Positions 54,188-63,743 of a stretch of 64,000 nucleotides of DNA are shown one piece after another. Both the position numbers and the translations under genes were made by a program. The stretch is from positions 1,116,001-1,180,000 of the forward strand of contig NZ_CP027860.1 of NCBI RefSeq assembly GCF_003015185.1, in the 5' to 3' direction. How positions within the stretch are numbered: the stretch's first letter is position 1; each line of letters begins with the position of its first letter. The notes beneath the pieces are model-generated. The model was given only the letters and a program-made list of their open reading frames with translations, searched no databases and was not told where the DNA came from. Source of the stretch: Ahniella affigens (lineage in GTDB: Bacteria; Pseudomonadota; Gammaproteobacteria; Xanthomonadales; Ahniellaceae).

Positions 54188-54217
54188 AAAAAGACCCGCC
54201 GCAAATCGCGGCGGGTC
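54188..54217 (-). terminator. Rho-independent terminator of the leftward remnant gene
   Basis: On the reverse strand GACCCGCCGC pairs perfectly with GCGGCGGGTC around a five-base loop and is followed by TTTTTCTT. It lies 25 bases after the stop at 54242. Confidence 0.9.
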
Positions 54218-54241
54218 CAGGTACATCGTTGCGGCAGCGTG

Positions 54242-55143
54242 TTATTCGAAGCCGTGGCTGAAAATCGCCTCGGACAGGCCATCGATCCAGCAACTCTGCA
54301 CCTTCACGTCGTCCAGATAGAAGCCGTGCGGAACACGACCCAGTGACGAATCGGTGGCGACACGGAAGCGTAAGCGAACGGACTGGCCGGCGAAGGCGTT
54401 CAGATCGACCACACTCTGGGTCCAAACTGGCGGCGCCGTCGTGGCCGGGTCTTCGCACCAGCCGCTTGCGCCCGCCAGCGGATTCGACCACTGGGTACTG
54501 ATTGCGCCGTTATACGGATCTGTTTGCATGGCGGTGCCGGGGACTTGCGTAAACGTTACGCCGTTATCGGTCGAGATTTCCAGAATGCCGGCATCGAAGC
54601 AGCCACCGGCGGTCTGGTCTTCCAGAATCTGGTGGCTGTAGTAGATCAGCACCACAGGGTTCTGGCCGCCTGGGTGAACGCCGTCAGACTCATTGCGCGC
54701 GTTTTGGTGATGACGCCCGAAGTCGCGGACAGGGTCATGTTCGACACGCCTGCTGCGATGCTGTTCAGATTGCCGATCGTCAGGGCACGGGCGCCCGTCG
54801 GTGTGACTGGGTTCGTGCTGAAGTTTGTGGTGCTGCGAGCTGGTGGTCCCGTCATCGACAGCGTCACCGGCGTAACGAAGCGTTCAATGGCGCTCGATGT
54901 CAGGTCGCTGAGGACAAAGTTGGTGGCAGTCGTACAAACCGTGAAATCAACGGCGTCTGCACCGAGCGCGAACGTCGGGCCAGATCTGCAGTTGTCGCAA
55001 ACATTGGGCTCGTCATTGAACATAGCATCCCTGTTCGGCATGCCGTAGCCCTGGTTGTTGCTGGGCAGCGTTTTGTGGTTGGCTGCAGCGGTGGCAAGAA
55101 AGATGGAGGCGGCGAGCGGCGTGAGCGCCAGCCAGGCAAGCAT
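54242..55143 (-). pseudogene. Remnant of a secreted multi-domain protein, frameshifted near 54650
   Basis: The first frame (54646-55143, 165 codons) begins with a signal peptide (MLAWLALTPLAASIFLATA) and a Cys-rich VCDNCRSG. It then has a domain of the type seen after the catalytic part of secreted peptidases (VTLSMTGPPARST, NPVTPTGARALTIGN). The second frame (54242-54655), in a different phase, continues with a MAM/immune-inhibitor-like beta domain (SVRLRFRVATDSS, HGFYLDDVKVQSC) and the lineage-typical tail AIFSHGFE. The phase change near 54650 and the lack of any catalytic domain suggest decay. A sequencing error or a short intact secreted protein cannot be excluded. Confidence 0.6.
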
Positions 55144-55471
55144 TTTTTGATCGAAGCTTAGAACTCTCGGCAATAGATATTCGTCCACGCGAATCGATTC
55201 GTTCCGGTTTAAGGATCGGCGCTCAATCCGTAGATGCCGGTCCCGCGGCGGCCCCAAGCGTCTGTGGCAGGACCCTGGGAACCTATTCCCCCTGCGCGGC
55301 AAGGTCAAGAACCTTCGTCGCAGTATCGGACCAGGCGTGGCGCAAATGCCGCAAGCGTGAGCCGAAATGACTGTCAAACAGCTGTTTGGCTCAGTCCTTC
55401 GGCGGAGCCGGACATGGCGATCTTGATCGCGACCGGTACAATTGCCGTCTCGCTTACCAGGAACCCGCGCC
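55144..55471. other. 328-bp divergent spacer before icmF
   Basis: It lies between the leftward remnant gene and icmF. A 12-base palindrome CGAATCGATTCG occurs at 55190-55201. No gene is visible. It probably contains both promoters. Confidence 0.5.
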
Positions 55472-58400
55472 ATGAGCCCTACCTCCCAAGCCATGACAGC
55501 CGTCGATCAGAGCGCGGAGCGCTCGCCGCTTCGCTTCGTCACCGCCGCCAGCCTCTTCGACGGCCACGACGCCGCGATCAACATCATGCGCCGCCTGATT
55601 CAGGCGCAAGGCGTGGAGGTGATTCATCTCGGCCACAACCGCTCGGTCGAAGACGTCGTGCGTGCTGCGCTGCAGGAAGACGCCGATGGCATCGCGCTCA
55701 GTTCCTACCAGGGCGGCCACGTCGAGTACTTCAAGTACATGGTCGACATGCTGAAGGCCAAGGGCGCCGAGCACATCCGCGTGTTCGGCGGCGGCGGCGG
55801 CACGATCACGCCTGAGGAAATCCGCGAGCTCCAAGGATACGGTGTCGAGCGCATCTACCACCCAAATGACGGCATGGCCATGGGCCTCGTCGCCATGATC
55901 GAAGACTTGGTGCGGCGGACGCACCAGTGGCGCCTGCCATCGCATCGCCCAGGCGCCGTGGCGCTCGATAACGAAATCTCGATCGGCAAAATGCTGTCGG
56001 CGATTGAAGAAGGCGCCATCACCGAGGCTGAGCTCCAAACCCTGCGCAAAGAATGGCAGCTCGCCGGCAAGCGCACGCCGGTCATCGGTTTGACCGGCAC
56101 CGGCGGCGCCGGCAAATCCTCCGTCACCGATGAGCTCCTGAACCGCTTCCTCGCGTCGTTCCCAGAGATGCGCATTGCCGTGATCTCGGTCGACCCCACC
56201 CGCCGCCGCACCGGTGGCGCGTTGCTCGGCGACCGCATCCGCATGAACAGTCTGCGCAGCCAGCGCGTGTTCATGCGCTCCATGGCTACACGTCGCCAAC
56301 ACGTCGCCACCAACGTTGTGCTGAAAGACTGCATTGGCTTCCTGCGCGCGCAAGGCTACGACCTCGTGATGGTCGAAACCGCCGGCATTGGTCAAAGCGA
56401 TTCCGAGATCGTCGACCTGGTCGACTTCCCGGTCTACGTGATGACCAGCGATTTCGGCGCCCCCAGCCAGCTCGAAAAAATCGACATGCTCGATTTCGCC
56501 GAACTCGTGGTGCTGAACAAGTTCGACAAGCGTGGTGCCGAAGATGCACTCCGCGATGTACGCAAACAATGGAAGCGCAATCGCACCGCCTTCAAGATGG
56601 CCGACGAAGACGTGCCGGTGTATCCAACCATCGCGAGCCAATTCAACGACCCCGGCATCAGCTGGATGTTCGCGAACCTGTGCCGCCTGCTGCGCGACAA
56701 ACTGCAACTCCCGGCCGAAGCCTGGACCCCGACCGTCGACACGAGCCTGAAAGAACCCCGCGCCACCGTGCTGATCCCCGGACAACGCGTGCGCTACCTG
56801 GCCGAAATCGCCGAGCAGGGCAGGGGCATCAATAAGAGCGTCGAATCCCAATCCGACATCGCGAGCCGCGCACAGAGCTACTACGACACGCTGCGCGATC
56901 TGGGCGACCTCGCGCTACCGAAGCCACTCGACCTGTATCCCAACGATGCGCTGCTAGGTGTTGCGGGCGCTGCCTTTGTAGGAGGGGCTTCAGCCCCGAA
57001 CCAATCTAGCCACGGATCTCGCGCCCTTGTGGGAGCGGCTTTAGCCGCGAACCAATCTAGCCACCAAGCCAGTCACTTTGTGGGAGCGGCTTTAGCCGCG
57101 AACCAATCTAGCGACCAGGCTCCCGACCGCACCCTCCTAACCCTCCGCCAACGCTACAACGACGCGATCAAATCCCTCAGCCACGAGGCCATCAACCTCC
57201 TGCGCGAATGGCCAGACCGCCGCCGCGCGATCACCGCCGATTACAACGAATACACCGTCCGCGACAAAGTCATCCGCGTCGAGAACTACCGCGAATCCCT
57301 CTCGCACCAAAAAATCCCGAAAATCGCCGCCCCCACCGAGCGCGATTGGGGCGACCAACTCAGCTTCCTGATGAAGGAAAACCTGCCCGGGTCTTACCCG
57401 TACACCGGTGGCGTGTACCCGTATCGCCGCAGCGGCGAAGACCCCACCCGCATGTTCGCAGGCGAGGGCACGCCCGAGCGCACCAATCGCCGCTTCCATT
57501 ACCTGAGCAACGGCCAACCCGCCGCCCGCCTGTCAACCGCATTCGACTCGGTGACGCTGTACGGCGAAGACCCCGCCGAACGCCCCGATATCTTCGGCAA
57601 GATCGGCAACTCCGGCGTCAGCATCGCCACGCTCGATGACATGAAGAAGCTTTACTCCGGCTTCGACCTGTGTGCGCCGAGCACCTCCGTGTCGATGACC
57701 ATCAATGGCCCAGCGCCCATCATCCTCGCGATGTTCATGAACACCGCGATCGACCAGCAAGTCGAAAAGTACCTGCGCGCCGATCAAGCCCGCTGGGACG
57801 AAGCGCACCGGACCATCGAAACGCTATTCGAAGGCAAGCAGCGCCCGCAATACCACGGCATGCTGCCCGACGGGAACGACGGCCTGGGCCTTGGCCTGCT
57901 CGGCATCAGCGGTGAACAGCTCGTGCCCGCCGACGTCTACGCCAAGATCAAAGCCGACACCCTCGCCAGCGTTCGCGGCACCGTACAGGCCGACATCCTG
58001 AAAGAAGACCAGGCACAAAACACCTGTATCTTCTCGACCGAGTTTGCGCTCCGAATGATGGGCGACATTCAACAGTACTTTGTCGAAAACAGAGTGCGTA
58101 ACTTCTACTCGGTGTCGATCTCCGGTTATCACATCGCCGAAGCCGGCGCGAACCCGATCAGCCAGCTCGCCTTCACGCTGTCGAACGGCTTTACGATCGT
58201 TGAGTACTATCTTGCCCGCGGCATGAAGATCGACGACTTCGCGCCGAACCTGAGCTTCTTCTTTAGCAACGGCATGGATCCAGAATACACCGTGATCGGC
58301 CGCGTCGCCCGCCGCATTTGGGCCCGCGCCATGCGCGAACGCTACGGCGCGAACGAACGCAGCCAGATGCTCAAGTACCACATCCAAACCTCCGGCCGCT

Positions 58401-59071
58401 CGCTGCACGCCCAAGAGATCCAGTTCAACGACATCCGCACCACGCTGCAAGCGCTGTATGCCCTGTTCGATAACTGCAACAGCCTGCACACCAACGCCTA
58501 CGACGAAGCCATCACCACGCCCACCGAAGAAAGCGTCCGCCGCGCCGTCGCCATCCAACTCATCATCAACCGCGAACTCGGCCTGAACTTCTGCGAAAAC
58601 CCCTGGCAGGGTAGCTACGTCGTCGACGCCCTAACCGACCTCGTCGAAGAAGCCGTCTACAAAGAGTTCGAAGCCATCAGCGAACGCGGCGGCGTACTCG
58701 GCGCCATGGACACCATGTACCAACGCGGCAAAATCCAAGAAGAGTCGATGTACTACGAACAAAAGAAGCACGACGGCACCTTACCCCTAATCGGCGTCAA
58801 CACCTTCCTCCCCAAAGAACACGCCGGCGAAGTCGCCACCACCATCGAACTCATCCGCAGCACCGAGCCAGAAAAGCGCCAACAGATCCAAAACGTCCAA
58901 CACTACCAAACCCTCAGAAACCCCCGCAGCACCCTAACCGCCCTCCAAACCACCGCCCGAGCGAGACAAAACCTGTTCGAAGGCCTGATGGAAGCGGTAA
59001 AGTCCCATAGCCTTGGGCAGATTAGTCACGCGTTGTACGATGTGGGGGGGGAGTATCGGAGGAATATGTGA
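55472..59071 (+). CDS. icmF: Fused isobutyryl-CoA mutase IcmF (B12 domain, G-protein chaperone, mutase)
   Basis: This 1199-residue adenosylcobalamin enzyme interconverts isobutyryl-CoA and n-butyryl-CoA. The N-terminal B12 domain carries [10 protein letters not shown], where His is the lower cobalt ligand. The MeaB-like GTPase domain has the P-loop [12 protein letters not shown] (about residue 205), [11 protein letters not shown] and VLNKFDKR. The C-terminal mutase barrel starts near residue 570 and includes [20 protein letters not shown], best quoted as YTGGVYPYR. Between GTPase and mutase, residues about 502-548 are encoded by three hairpin repeats and have no counterpart in typical family members. 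The start at the ATG 55472 follows AGGA. Confidence 0.93.
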   Translation: MSPTSQAMTAVDQSAERSPLRFVTAASLFDGHDAAINIMRRLIQAQGVEVIHLGHNRSVEDVVRAALQEDADGIALSSYQGGHVEYFKYMVDMLKAKGAEHIRVFGGGGGTITPEEIRELQGYGVERIYHPNDGMAMGLVAMIEDLVRRTHQWRLPSHRPGAVALDNEISIGKMLSAIEEGAITEAELQTLRKEWQLAGKRTPVIGLTGTGGAGKSSVTDELLNRFLASFPEMRIAVISVDPTRRRTGGALLGDRIRMNSLRSQRVFMRSMATRRQHVATNVVLKDCIGFLRAQGYDLVMVETAGIGQSDSEIVDLVDFPVYVMTSDFGAPSQLEKIDMLDFAELVVLNKFDKRGAEDALRDVRKQWKRNRTAFKMADEDVPVYPTIASQFNDPGISWMFANLCRLLRDKLQLPAEAWTPTVDTSLKEPRATVLIPGQRVRYLAEIAEQGRGINKSVESQSDIASRAQSYYDTLRDLGDLALPKPLDLYPNDALLGVAGAAFVGGASAPNQSSHGSRALVGAALAANQSSHQASHFVGAALAANQSSDQAPDRTLLTLRQRYNDAIKSLSHEAINLLREWPDRRRAITADYNEYTVRDKVIRVENYRESLSHQKIPKIAAPTERDWGDQLSFLMKENLPGSYPYTGGVYPYRRSGEDPTRMFAGEGTPERTNRRFHYLSNGQPAARLSTAFDSVTLYGEDPAERPDIFGKIGNSGVSIATLDDMKKLYSGFDLCAPSTSVSMTINGPAPIILAMFMNTAIDQQVEKYLRADQARWDEAHRTIETLFEGKQRPQYHGMLPDGNDGLGLGLLGISGEQLVPADVYAKIKADTLASVRGTVQADILKEDQAQNTCIFSTEFALRMMGDIQQYFVENRVRNFYSVSISGYHIAEAGANPISQLAFTLSNGFTIVEYYLARGMKIDDFAPNLSFFFSNGMDPEYTVIGRVARRIWARAMRERYGANERSQMLKYHIQTSGRSLHAQEIQFNDIRTTLQALYALFDNCNSLHTNAYDEAITTPTEESVRRAVAIQLIINRELGLNFCENPWQGSYVVDALTDLVEEAVYKEFEAISERGGVLGAMDTMYQRGKIQEESMYYEQKKHDGTLPLIGVNTFLPKEHAGEVATTIELIRSTEPEKRQQIQNVQHYQTLRNPRSTLTALQTTARARQNLFEGLMEAVKSHSLGQISHALYDVGGEYRRNM
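56975..57114. repeat. Three in-frame 51-bp hairpin repeats inside icmF
   Basis: Copies begin at 56975, 57026 and 57077 with an exact 51-base (17-codon) period. Each has T(T/G)TG(T/G)GGAG(C/G)GGCT, a two-base loop and the complementary AGCC(G/C)C, then GAACCAATCTAGC. They translate as [24 protein letters not shown] and [12 protein letters not shown]. The same repeat class forms the array at 2540-3004. Confidence 0.93.
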
Positions 59072-59093
59072 GATCTCTTTTGGTGCTATTCTC

Positions 59094-59927
59094 GTGAAGA
59101 TTCCAAGAAAGTTGTTCGAACTTATATTTAAGGCTACCCAGGCGCAGCCGTGGCTCGGCAAGTGCTCGGAGTCATTGATGGAGCTCATGGATGAATGTGG
59201 AGAATTGGTTGAGCAGGAGCTCGTATTGGAATTGCTGAACCGATTTTGCTACCTCGATACAGATCGGCACAGTCAGTGTATTGACAAGATTGCGCAGAAA
59301 ATTGCTGTTGGCTGGAGCCTGAGCGAGTCCGAAACTCAGATTGTGGCTGCTACGGCTGATAGTGCGGCTGATAGCGGTCAGCTTGTGGTTTATGAAGTAA
59401 AGAACGCTGTCGGGAGGTTTGGATGGAAAACACCCTTCGCTGTAAATCGTTATGACAAAGTGTATAAAGAAATAGCAAGTCGGCCCAACATCGTCCTTGT
59501 TGACGAGTTTATGGGCTCTGGCCGCACCATGGCCGGTAGGGTGCGTACGATTTTGCGGGAATTGAAGGGGCGAGGTGTTAGTGGGGTTAAAATCTACGTC
59601 GCTAGCTACGCAGGGATGGTGCATTCTACGATCCCGGTAAAGGCAGAAGGCTGCCAGGACATCTTTCTGGGCGTTGAGCTGAAGAAGGGAATAAGTGAGA
59701 TGTCGAATCCTGCGTACGTCGATCGAGACCTAGCCACCATGGGTAAGGTTGAAGATAGGCTTGCTGTGATTGTTAACGGGAAGAGCCTGCCGCGGCTAGG
59801 CGACGCTGGATCAGAGGCCCTTTATGCTCGAACAAATGGAAACACGCCGAATTCCGTGTTTCCGGTGTTTTGGTGGCCGGAACTTAAAGTTGGGAAGACG
59901 AGAAATACTATTCTCTCAAGGATATAG
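59094..59927 (+). CDS. Phosphoribosyltransferase-like protein, probable retron effector
   Basis: This 277-residue protein, if started at the GTG 59094, has the type-I phosphoribosyltransferase PRPP loop VLVDEFMGSGRTM near residue 140, where two acidic residues precede the G-S-G-R-T turn. The first 100 residues are helical. There is no signal or membrane segment. The frame is open to 59013 inside icmF, and no start has a good ribosome site, so the exact start is uncertain. It is followed after four bases by the wHTH gene and then by the retron RNA and RT. Retron effectors of this enzyme class probably act on nucleotides or NAD. The activity here is unknown. Confidence 0.75.
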   Translation: MKIPRKLFELIFKATQAQPWLGKCSESLMELMDECGELVEQELVLELLNRFCYLDTDRHSQCIDKIAQKIAVGWSLSESETQIVAATADSAADSGQLVVYEVKNAVGRFGWKTPFAVNRYDKVYKEIASRPNIVLVDEFMGSGRTMAGRVRTILRELKGRGVSGVKIYVASYAGMVHSTIPVKAEGCQDIFLGVELKKGISEMSNPAYVDRDLATMGKVEDRLAVIVNGKSLPRLGDAGSEALYARTNGNTPNSVFPVFWWPELKVGKTRNTILSRI

Positions 59928-59931
59928 TCAG

Positions 59932-60258
59932 ATGGAAATGTCACCCATACAGAAAAGGCTCCTCACTCTGATCTTTGAATCATCGAACGGCCTTCTTGCC
60001 TATTCGCTCTATAGAATTCTCGGCTGGACGCCACCGATTCTTGCGAATCAACTTGATTTGGCTGAAGCAACCGGATGGATTGAGCAACGCGAAGGGCGGT
60101 ACTTCTTGAGTGCCTCTGGTAAAGCAGCGATGCTTCGTGTCTCTGGGCTTCCGACTGGCACATCTGGTAAGCTTCGCGAAAAGGCAAAGTGGATATACGA
60201 GTCGACACGAATTCCTGTAAACTCGCCCTACGTGCCAAGGCAGAGTTCGAAGAAATAG
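59932..60258 (+). CDS. Winged-helix protein of the retron operon
   Basis: This 108-residue protein has a winged helix-turn-helix-like layout. It has SPIQKRLLTLIFESSNGLLA, then LYRILGWTPPILANQLDLAEATGWIEQREGRYFLSASGK, here quoted as two parts PPILANQLDLAEATGWI and EQREGRYFLSASGK. The second part is the typical recognition helix plus wing of MarR/wHTH proteins. AAGGA stands at ribosome-site distance from the ATG at 59932. A basic tail (RQSSKK) ends exactly where the retron RNA begins. It may bind the msDNA or repress the effector. Confidence 0.72.
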   Translation: MEMSPIQKRLLTLIFESSNGLLAYSLYRILGWTPPILANQLDLAEATGWIEQREGRYFLSASGKAAMLRVSGLPTGTSGKLREKAKWIYESTRIPVNSPYVPRQSSKK

Positions 60259-60510
60259 TTGGGGTCGAAGTCGGAAAGCTAGACGTTGGAGTGTCATCGC
60301 TCCCTATGCTGAGGCGAGCAATCGTCTCAGTCGACGTACCGGGAAATCATCAGTACGTCGACTGCAACCAGTTTGTCAAACCTTCGGTTTGCCAACCTGG
60401 CTGCAACAAAGAAGTTCGCTGTCAAGCGTCCCGCTTGCCATCGAACTTCTTTGCTGTGCGTGCTTTGCAGCACGTAATAGTATTAAGTAGCACCGGCTTC
60501 GACCCCTACT
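60257..60510 (+). ncRNA. Retron msr-msd RNA
   Basis: The ends form the a1/a2 stem: GGGGTCGAAGTCGG at 60261-60274 pairs with CCGGCTTCGACCCC at 60493-60506 with one G-U pair, and the outer bases also pair. AGC follows a1, so G60278 is the likely branch guanosine. Inside are stems at 60309-60330, 60330-60362 (10 bp, GTCGACGTAC), 60363-60405, 60407-60453 (11 bp AAAGAAGTTCG plus inner CAAGCG/CGCTTG) and 60459-60474. The last long hairpins should be the msd. The RT start codon directly follows a2. Confidence 0.85.
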
Positions 60511-61554
60511 ATGCGAATTCTAAATACCATCGAGTCTTGGGAAGCATACTTTGAGGACGTTTGTCTTCGCGAGGACATTGCTGCAGCCCATTTAAAAATT
60601 ATTTCGGCCCAGCTAAAATCTGGGGTGCCAGTCATATTTGACGTGGAACATTTGTCTCTGCTTTTGGGCGTGTCAAGCACGTACTTGGCTTCGGCGGTTT
60701 CAGTGCCCCGATACCACTATAGGGATTTTGCGATTCCAAAGAAGAGGGGCGGCGTTAGGACTATTAGCGCTCCGAGAGCGGCACTGAAGGGGGTCCAACG
60801 ATGGATTCTTGACAATATCCTAAATTGTTTCCTCCCGCACAAGTGTGCGTTCGGATTTCGGGCAAAGAAATCAATATTGAATCACGCTCGAACACACTGC
60901 ACTGCTGGAAGGATATTAAAGCTAGATGTCGCGGAGTTCTTCCCGTCGATCAAGCTCGATCGAGTAATCGGGCTCTTTAAGAGCTTTGGATATACTCCAG
61001 GAGTGGCCTTCACACTTGCCAGTCTTTGCTGTTTGGACAGACAACTTCCGCAGGGTGCGCCGACAAGTCCTGCAATTAGCAATTTAGTTTGCCGCAGGCT
61101 CGACAATCGGTTGCACGCATTCGCCTCCAAGAATCGCTTTCGGTACTCACGATACGCTGATGATATCGCGCTTTCTGGTCGGGACTTGAATAGTTCAGTT
61201 ATCCAGATAATTAGGGGAATTCTCGCGGAAGAAGGATTCGCGCTAAGAGATGACAAAACTCGAATTTATGGTGTTCATTCGAAGCGCATTCTTACTGGAT
61301 TAAGCGCGTCACTAGATGGAGTTAAGCTTCCACGTGAGGACCGGCGGCAGCTCAGGTCGGTCTGCCACCAAATTCGGAAGTTCGGGTTTCTTTCGTACCT
61401 TGCGAACAACAAGATCCGTGATCCAATGTTTCTTGCTAGACTAATCGGCCGCTTCTCCTTCTGGTGCTACATAGAGCCCGAAAATGCGTTCGCCAGCGAG
61501 GCGCTCGCCCACTTGCGAGGCGTTGAGCGCCAGTTTCTTGCTGCGCGCTCGTAG
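60511..61554 (+). CDS. Retron reverse transcriptase
   Basis: This is a 347-residue RT. It shows KKRGGVRTISAPRAAL (the start of the palm), then AFGFRAKKSILNHARTH, in which HARTH stands at the retron NAxxH position with the Asn replaced. ILKLDVAEFFPSI supplies the first catalytic Asp, QGAPTSPAISNLVC follows, and RYSRYADDIALSG carries the active-site YADD. The late VTG-like triplet is LTG (ILTGLSASLDG). It starts immediately after the a2 repeat of the RNA. Operon order is effector, wHTH, RNA, RT. Confidence 0.93.
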   Translation: MRILNTIESWEAYFEDVCLREDIAAAHLKIISAQLKSGVPVIFDVEHLSLLLGVSSTYLASAVSVPRYHYRDFAIPKKRGGVRTISAPRAALKGVQRWILDNILNCFLPHKCAFGFRAKKSILNHARTHCTAGRILKLDVAEFFPSIKLDRVIGLFKSFGYTPGVAFTLASLCCLDRQLPQGAPTSPAISNLVCRRLDNRLHAFASKNRFRYSRYADDIALSGRDLNSSVIQIIRGILAEEGFALRDDKTRIYGVHSKRILTGLSASLDGVKLPREDRRQLRSVCHQIRKFGFLSYLANNKIRDPMFLARLIGRFSFWCYIEPENAFASEALAHLRGVERQFLAARS

Positions 61555-61629
61555 CGGCCCGCTGAATTACTGCTCAATTTCTAGCTCTGAGGAGAGGTAC
61601 TGTTAAGTACGATGATTGAGGAAGGCGTC

Positions 61630-61722
61630 ATGATTTCGACAGCACTTTGGGGGCTATTGATCGGCGCGCTTCTCATATTCCTATCGCCCCGGGGGTTGAG
61701 ATACTGTCGAGGCGACAACTAG
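61630..61722 (+). CDS. Tiny hydrophobic peptide after the retron RT
   Basis: A 30-codon frame starts at an ATG with GAGGAAGG four bases upstream, one of the best ribosome sites in this region. It encodes ISTALWGLLIGALLIFL, a single membrane-spanning stretch, and a short basic tail SPRGLRYCRGDN. An upstream in-frame ATG at 61612 would make 36 codons. It could be a small toxin-like or regulatory membrane peptide, or chance. It is too short for homology reasoning. Confidence 0.4.
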   Translation: MISTALWGLLIGALLIFLSPRGLRYCRGDN

Positions 61723-61751
61723 TCTGACGAAGGGGCCTCCCATGTCTCAAT

Positions 61752-63743
61752 TCAGCTCTGCTCAACGTTGGCCGCGAGCCTCGAGCGAATCCTAGTGCAA
61801 ATACGATCAGTAGTAAGCCCTGCGCGCTTCAAAGCTGACGCTTCGGACTGACTGACACCGAAATCGTCAACCGAAACCAAAAGCACATTTCCTTCTACCA
61901 CGCTTCGCCAAGGGCCACCAACACCTGCCTCAATAACTACAGTCAAACGAGGTCGCCCAAGGACGCTCTTTTGATAGTCGCTCGACTGACCCGCGAATTG
62001 TGAAATCCAAGGAACGGAAACAACCTCCGACCGTATGCCCTCCGCTGACAGGCGGTCCGAAACTTCAATCGCAAGCTCTACCTCGCTGCCTGATGCTAGG
62101 ATAGCTAAGCACGGATTCTCGACCTTGGGACCGATGCGATAGCCCCCTCTCGAGATAGACTCCAGACATCGCACAATTCCGAGGGAGGTGCGCGAAGACT
62201 TGCTAAGGCAAATAACCGCAGGAAGGCAACGACTTCTAAGCAGTTCGGAAAGTACAATATTGAGTTCAACAGAGTCCGCGGGGCGAACAACATTTATCTT
62301 GGGAATTAGCCTGATGGACCAGAGGTGCTCAACGGGCTGGTGCGTTGCGCCGTTCTCACCTACCCTAATTGAATCGTGCGTTGCAAAGAGAATCCAGGCG
62401 GACTTCATTTGAGCTCCAAGCCTGATTGCTGCGCGCGCGTAGTCCGTGAATGACAAGTAGCAAATGCCACAGGATAGGGTCACGCCCGCGCAAGACATTC
62501 CGTTCATCGCGGCAACCATTAGATGCTCTCGCACGCCAAAATTAACCCAACGGTCCGATGCTGGAAATTCGTCTCGCTCCTTTCGTTGCACCAAAAACCC
62601 GACAGACGCCCCAACATCCGCCGCTCCGGCTACCATATCCCCAACTGAGCTGCAAAGTATTCGCAGGGAGCTACTAAGGCCAACAAAGCGGGCCGGCACA
62701 CTTGGAGCTCTCTCTTGCTCGAGCGCGAGTTCCATAATTGATTCCGCAGCATTCTCTAGGGAGGAATCCATTTCGGCCGCTTGGCCTGATAGAGAACCGA
62801 CACTCGACGCCAAGCGGGACGCAGCGCCGATTTTTCGGACCCGGGCCCACAATTTCTTAGCTTCAGGTTCGACTTCAAAGTTCTTAGCTGACCAGCCCAT
62901 TTGCCGACGAAACAGGGATGCAGCTTCCTTTCCAATTACGCCACCGTGAGCCGCCGATGTTCCTGCCACAGACAAAACGCCATATCCAATTTGCGTGCGG
63001 CACTTCAAATAGCCGGGCCTTCCACATTCTAGCAATCGGAGGACTTCCCTCAAGACACTTATCGGCTCATGACCGTCGACTTCGGCTGAAACCCAACCCG
63101 AAGCTTCAAATCGAGCTCCCTGATTGGTACTACTTGAAAGTGAAATTGGGCCATCAAGACTTACCTCATTGTCATCGTGCAAGACAACAAAATTCTTCAA
63201 GCCTAGGTGTCCCGCAAGATCAATGGCCTCCTGCGAAAGTCCTTCCATCAAATCCCCGTCACTCACGATCGCGAATATTCGATACTGCTCGTCCAGCCCT
63301 TGCTGCCGATAGAACATGTCACGCGCGATAGCCATACCAACGCACGAAGCAAGGCCCTGTCCGAGTGGTCCTGTCGTGAACTCGATTCCTGCGCTTTGAT
63401 TGAGCTCGGGATGTCCTTGCGCAACCAGCGATGAACTCCTAAACCCAAGGAGTTCACTCTTATGCAGTTCACGATAGCCACGCAAATGAAGGTAAGCATA
63501 CAGCAGCGCAGAGCCGTGTCCCGCAGATAGCACCAGACGGTCTCTGGTCGTCCATGTCGGTTCATCCGGATCGCATCTAATAATCGTTGCCAACGCCGCA
63601 AGACAATCAGCAAACCCTAACGCAATCCCTGGATGTCCAGACCCAGCATTTTCAATCATGTCGATTGCAAGAACGCGAAGACTTGTTGCCAGCAATCTCA
63701 GCTCAGAAGGTGAGAAACGGCTCTCATCCATTGGCGCCACCAA
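61752..63743 (-). CDS. Transketolase in the accessory region
   Basis: This 663-residue protein has a full transketolase layout: ENAGSGHPGIALGFADCL, GHGSALLYAYLHLRGY, TGPLGQGLASCVG, the TPP motif SDGDLMEGL (usual form GDGCLMEG), FGVREHLMVAAMNG with the catalytic Glu, and THDSIRVGENGATHQPVEHL. It moves two-carbon ketol units between sugar phosphates. Composition is AT-richer than the chromosome and the sequence departs from housekeeping enzymes at conserved positions, so it is probably a horizontally acquired paralogue. The start (63743, or MDES at 63731) overlaps the upstream kinase-like gene. Confidence 0.87.
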   Translation of the reverse strand: MVAPMDESRFSPSELRLLATSLRVLAIDMIENAGSGHPGIALGFADCLAALATIIRCDPDEPTWTTRDRLVLSAGHGSALLYAYLHLRGYRELHKSELLGFRSSSLVAQGHPELNQSAGIEFTTGPLGQGLASCVGMAIARDMFYRQQGLDEQYRIFAIVSDGDLMEGLSQEAIDLAGHLGLKNFVVLHDDNEVSLDGPISLSSSTNQGARFEASGWVSAEVDGHEPISVLREVLRLLECGRPGYLKCRTQIGYGVLSVAGTSAAHGGVIGKEAASLFRRQMGWSAKNFEVEPEAKKLWARVRKIGAASRLASSVGSLSGQAAEMDSSLENAAESIMELALEQERAPSVPARFVGLSSSLRILCSSVGDMVAGAADVGASVGFLVQRKERDEFPASDRWVNFGVREHLMVAAMNGMSCAGVTLSCGICYLSFTDYARAAIRLGAQMKSAWILFATHDSIRVGENGATHQPVEHLWSIRLIPKINVVRPADSVELNIVLSELLRSRCLPAVICLSKSSRTSLGIVRCLESISRGGYRIGPKVENPCLAILASGSEVELAIEVSDRLSAEGIRSEVVSVPWISQFAGQSSDYQKSVLGRPRLTVVIEAGVGGPWRSVVEGNVLLVSVDDFGVSQSEASALKRAGLTTDRICTRIRSRLAANVEQS

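Noticed and set aside
55454-56851. 465-codon frame opposite icmF
   Set aside because: Antisense shadow of the B12 and GTPase domains.
60189-60554. 121-codon frame through the retron RNA
   Set aside because: It crosses the a1/a2 and msd hairpins and ends inside the RT gene. The structured RNA explains this stretch better.
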